A stretch of 9,261 nucleotides of DNA from contig JAZNIM010000100.1 in NCBI GenBank assembly GCA_045577475.1, positions 1-9,261 of the forward strand. The letters run 5' to 3'. The translations under genes were made by a program, and so were the position numbers. The notes below the pieces were generated by a model. The model had not been told where the DNA came from. It did not search any database and saw nothing but the letters and a program-made list of their open reading frames with translations. Each line of letters starts with the position of its first letter. Positions within the stretch are counted from its first letter, which is position 1. Source of the stretch: UMGS1387 sp045577475 (GTDB lineage Bacteria > Bacillota > Clostridia > Oscillospirales > CAG-382). Shown in pieces: positions 7,697-9,261 of the stretch.

Positions 7697-7726
7697 CCCT
7701 GCACGGTTTCAGTGAACCAAGCAGGG
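7697..7726. terminator. bidirectional rho-independent terminator
   Basis: CCCTGC (7697-7702) pairs with GCAGGG (7721-7726), and inside it GGTT (7705-7708) pairs with AACC (7715-7718), giving a two-part stem with a short loop. On the plus strand it is followed by a T-rich run (7728-7740), on the minus strand by TTATTTCATTT. It lies in the 44-base gap between two convergent genes and should stop the GH20 operon from one side and the second AraC gene from the other. The T-rich tracts reach into the stop codons of both genes. Confidence 0.85.
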
Positions 7727-7731
7727 CTTTG

Positions 7732-8505
7732 TTATTGTTTTCTGAAAGCTGATGGAGAAATATCGTGGTGCTTTTTAAAAGCATTTGAAAAATAGTACAC
7801 GTCGTCAAAACCGCACCTGTGGGCAATTTCACGAACCCCGTAGCTTGTACCTCTAAGCAGTTGTCGAGCCTTTTTCATACGTTCGTTTGTTATGTACATA
7901 CCCACGGAAAAGCCCGTTTTACGCCTGAAGCGGTGATTGAGTGTTGAGGGATTTGTGCTTGCCGCTTTGCTGATGTCAGAAACAGAAATTTTCTCGGAAA
8001 TATGATTTGAAATATAGTTGTGTGCCGCAGACAAAATATTGTCATTTTCTATGATAAAAGCCTCGTCTTGTTTTTCGGGATTGTTTTCGCATATTATCTG
8101 GAGCATAATATCGTTAAGCAGATGGTTTTTGTACCTTGAATGAAAGTCCTCATCACTGTCAAGAAGCTTTTCAAGAGCACAAATGCTTGAAATGAAACGT
8201 TCTTTGTCCTTAAATGATATTTTGCCGAAAGGAAGCTCATATTCAAATTTGCAGCTTTCATTGACGGCAAATTTGATGTATACAAAAACGATGGGACTTG
8301 AAACACTTCTGATAAAGTGGAGGTAATTTGGTAAAATTACACAGTCGCCTTGTGTTATTGTTTCTGAAACCCCGCCGTCTATCTTCAAATCAAAAATTCC
8401 TTCTTTCAGAAAAAAGAGAGCGTGTGTTGGCTGTTTACCGTCAGTCATGTCAAATTGATTTCTTTTACTGATTTTAGATTCTATAATTTTAAAAGGATAT
8501 TCCAC
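7732..8505 (-). CDS. AraC-family transcriptional regulator (second)
   Basis: This 257-residue regulator has an N-terminal cupin-like half (about 1-100, with HALFFLKEGIFDLKIDGG near 28-45 and GDCVILPNYLH near 53-63) and a C-terminal DNA-binding half with two helix-turn-helix units: ISVSDISKAASTNPSTLNHRF (173-193), and GVREIAHRCGF (223-233) followed by YYFSNAFKKHHDISPSAF (237-254). Its sensor lacks the HxHxxxE pattern of the other AraC protein in the window, so it probably reads a different ligand. Start choice: a GTG at 8505-8503 is favoured because GGCGGTGAT, complementary to the 16S tail, ends 4 bases before it; another in-frame GTG at 8514 would add three residues but has no site of its own. 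It converges on the GH20 gene, is divergent from the FAD enzyme gene, and is the obvious candidate to control the latter. The function class is certain, the target inferred. Confidence 0.9.
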   Translation of the reverse strand: MEYPFKIIESKISKRNQFDMTDGKQPTHALFFLKEGIFDLKIDGGVSETITQGDCVILPNYLHFIRSVSSPIVFVYIKFAVNESCKFEYELPFGKISFKDKERFISSICALEKLLDSDEDFHSRYKNHLLNDIMLQIICENNPEKQDEAFIIENDNILSAAHNYISNHISEKISVSDISKAASTNPSTLNHRFRRKTGFSVGMYITNERMKKARQLLRGTSYGVREIAHRCGFDDVYYFSNAFKKHHDISPSAFRKQ

Positions 8506-8516
8506 GATTATCACCG
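8506..8516 (-). promoter_or_regulatory. start-deciding ribosome binding site of second AraC gene
   Basis: On the minus strand GGCGGTGAT ends 4 bases before the GTG at 8505, with GGCGG 8 bases before it; GGTGAT is a six-base match to the 16S anti-Shine-Dalgarno tail. This favours a GTG start at 8505. The GTG at 8514-8512 lies inside this site, so starting there would leave the gene without one. Confidence 0.6.
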
Positions 8517-8543
8517 CCGATGTTGTTGGATTTTATAAATATA

Positions 8544-8572
8544 ATTTTAGCATATTACATTGCATTTGTCAA
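8544..8572 (-). promoter_or_regulatory. sigma-A promoter of second AraC gene, extended -10
   Basis: On the minus strand TTGACA (8572-8567, perfect) and TAAAAT (8549-8544, 5 of 6) are 17 bases apart, and TGC directly before the -10 makes it an extended -10 element. Transcription should begin near 8537, about 32 bases before the GTG start. Its -35 hexamer is almost the same DNA as the -35 of the opposite promoter. Confidence 0.75.
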
Positions 8573-8593
8573 ATATACGCTGTAAAATATAAT
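8566..8593 (+). promoter_or_regulatory. sigma-A promoter of FAD oxidoreductase gene
   Basis: TTGTCA (8566-8571, 5 of 6) and TATAAT (8588-8593, perfect) are separated by 16 bases. The expected start near 8600 leaves a very short leader in which the AAAGGAGGA ribosome binding site begins almost at once. A second reading, TTGCAT (8560-8565) with TAAAAT (8583-8588) at 17 bases, is possible but weaker. Confidence 0.65.
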
Positions 8594-8617
8594 TGAAATC
8601 CAAAGGAGGAAAGATAT

Positions 8618-9261
8618 ATGAAAAGTTTTGAGCTTGAAATTTCAAAGATATATGAATGTGACGTCCTTGTCTGCGGAGGAGGGGTCGCAGGCTTTGCGGC
8701 TGCGGTGTCTGCCGCAAGAAACGGAGCAAGTGTTATACTTACAGAAAGCGGCGGTTTTCTTGGAGGTACAGCGACAAAGGGACTTGTTGGACCTTTTATG
8801 ACCTGTTACGATTCACAGGGCAATCAGCAAATTATAAAGGGCTTGTTTGAAGAGCTTGTTCAAAGAATGATTGCAGACGGCGGTGCAATAGACCATAAGC
8901 TGTGTCACGGCGGTGACTCAAGAAGCGGTTATAGGCTTGCAGGTCATATAGGAGTAACACCTTTTAACGTTGAGTGCTTAAAGAGAGTTACCGAGCAGAT
9001 GTGCATTGAAGCAGGTGTAAAGCTTTTGTATCATACTACTGTTATTGGTTGCGACATAGAAGAAAACATAATTAAAACTGTTTATGCAGCTGACAGCGAA
9101 AAAGCCGTTGGAATAAATGCAAAAATGTTTATAGATGCAACAGGTAACGCATCCCTTACTGCAAAGGCAGGCGGTGAAACAATGCGCGGTGATGAGCAGG
9201 GAATGGTACAGACTGCTTCCATGTTCTTCACCATTTCAGGTGTTGATAAGCACAAGCTTGA
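8618..9261 (+). CDS. FAD-dependent oxidoreductase, C-terminus cut by window edge
   Basis: The visible 214 residues carry an N-terminal dinucleotide-binding fold: a beta strand CDVLVCGGGVAG with the GxGxxG glycines G20, G22 and G25, a helix AAAVSAARNGASV, and E43 at the end of the second strand, where it would bind the ribose of FAD. The glycine-rich ESGGFLGGTAT (43-53) and FIDATGNASL (171-180) are typical of the FAD_oxidored group (PF12831-like) of thiol-oxidoreductase or fumarate-reductase-related flavoproteins. There is no signal peptide. The reaction is not known; members are often found beside carbohydrate genes in gut bacteria. AAAGGAGGA lies 7 bases before the ATG at 8618. It is divergent from the second AraC gene, with overlapping promoters, so sugar-dependent control is likely. 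The end of the protein and any following genes lie outside the window. Confidence 0.85.
   Translation, partial: MKSFELEISKIYECDVLVCGGGVAGFAAAVSAARNGASVILTESGGFLGGTATKGLVGPFMTCYDSQGNQQIIKGLFEELVQRMIADGGAIDHKLCHGGDSRSGYRLAGHIGVTPFNVECLKRVTEQMCIEAGVKLLYHTTVIGCDIEENIIKTVYAADSEKAVGINAKMFIDATGNASLTAKAGGETMRGDEQGMVQTASMFFTISGVDKHKL

Larger units (their letters stand above)
8526..8603. repeat. TTGGATTT inverted repeat flanking the divergent promoters
   Basis: TTGGATTT at 8526-8533 is repeated in inverted form as AAATCCAA at 8596-8603. The arms are perfect over 8 bases and continue as imperfect AT-rich similarity toward the centre. The centre of symmetry, near 8564-8565, is close to the shared -35 segment, and the arms lie near the two expected transcription starts. 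This could be a paired operator, but 8-base repeats in AT-rich spacers also arise by chance. Confidence 0.5.

Noticed and set aside
8547..8729. 60-residue open frame on the minus strand across the second control region
   Set aside because: It overlaps both promoters and the start of the FAD gene and has no family features; it is a shadow.

Overview
The window looks like chromosomal DNA from an anaerobic, plant-polysaccharide-degrading Firmicute of the Clostridia (Ruminococcus/Oscillospiraceae/Lachnospiraceae type). The grounds are AT-rich spacers, strong AAGGAGG-type ribosome binding sites, consensus sigma-A promoters, tightly packed genes, and the style of its xylose isomerase, AraC regulators and cytoplasmic glycoside hydrolases. 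The species cannot be named from the sequence alone. No tRNA, rRNA, CRISPR, IS element or phage gene was seen, and no stretch over 300 bases lacks a gene.

Layout. (1) About 1-3732, minus strand: a xylose operon transcribed leftward, xylA (xylose isomerase), xylB (xylulokinase), then a glycoside hydrolase cut by the left edge that resembles the GH120 beta-xylosidases. Together they would turn imported xylo-oligosaccharides into xylose, then xylulose, then xylulose 5-phosphate in the cytoplasm. (2) 3733-3851: a divergent control region in which the xylA promoter and the promoter of the rightward unit are interleaved. (3) 3852-7687, plus strand: an apparent three-gene operon of an AraC-type regulator, a histidine phosphatase and a 785-residue GH20-type glycoside hydrolase whose acidic pair is present but whose substrate loops look atypical. 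(4) 7697-7726: a hairpin that appears to end transcription in both directions. (5) 7732-8505, minus strand: a second AraC-type regulator. (6) 8506-8617: a second divergent control region in which two back-to-back promoters share one -35 segment. (7) 8618 to the right edge, plus strand: the N-terminal part of an FAD-dependent oxidoreductase.

How it may work together. The clear part is intracellular xylo-oligosaccharide use by the minus-strand operon, probably under AraC-family control instead of the ROK-type XylR usual in Firmicutes. The less clear part is the role of the GH20-type enzyme, the phosphatase and the FAD enzyme; they suggest that the locus handles a decorated or composite glycan, but the substrate cannot be read from the sequence. 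No transporter, signal peptide or extracellular xylanase is visible in the window. The most unusual features are the two mutually exclusive divergent promoter pairs, each beside an AraC gene, and the altered active-site surroundings of the GH20-type protein.
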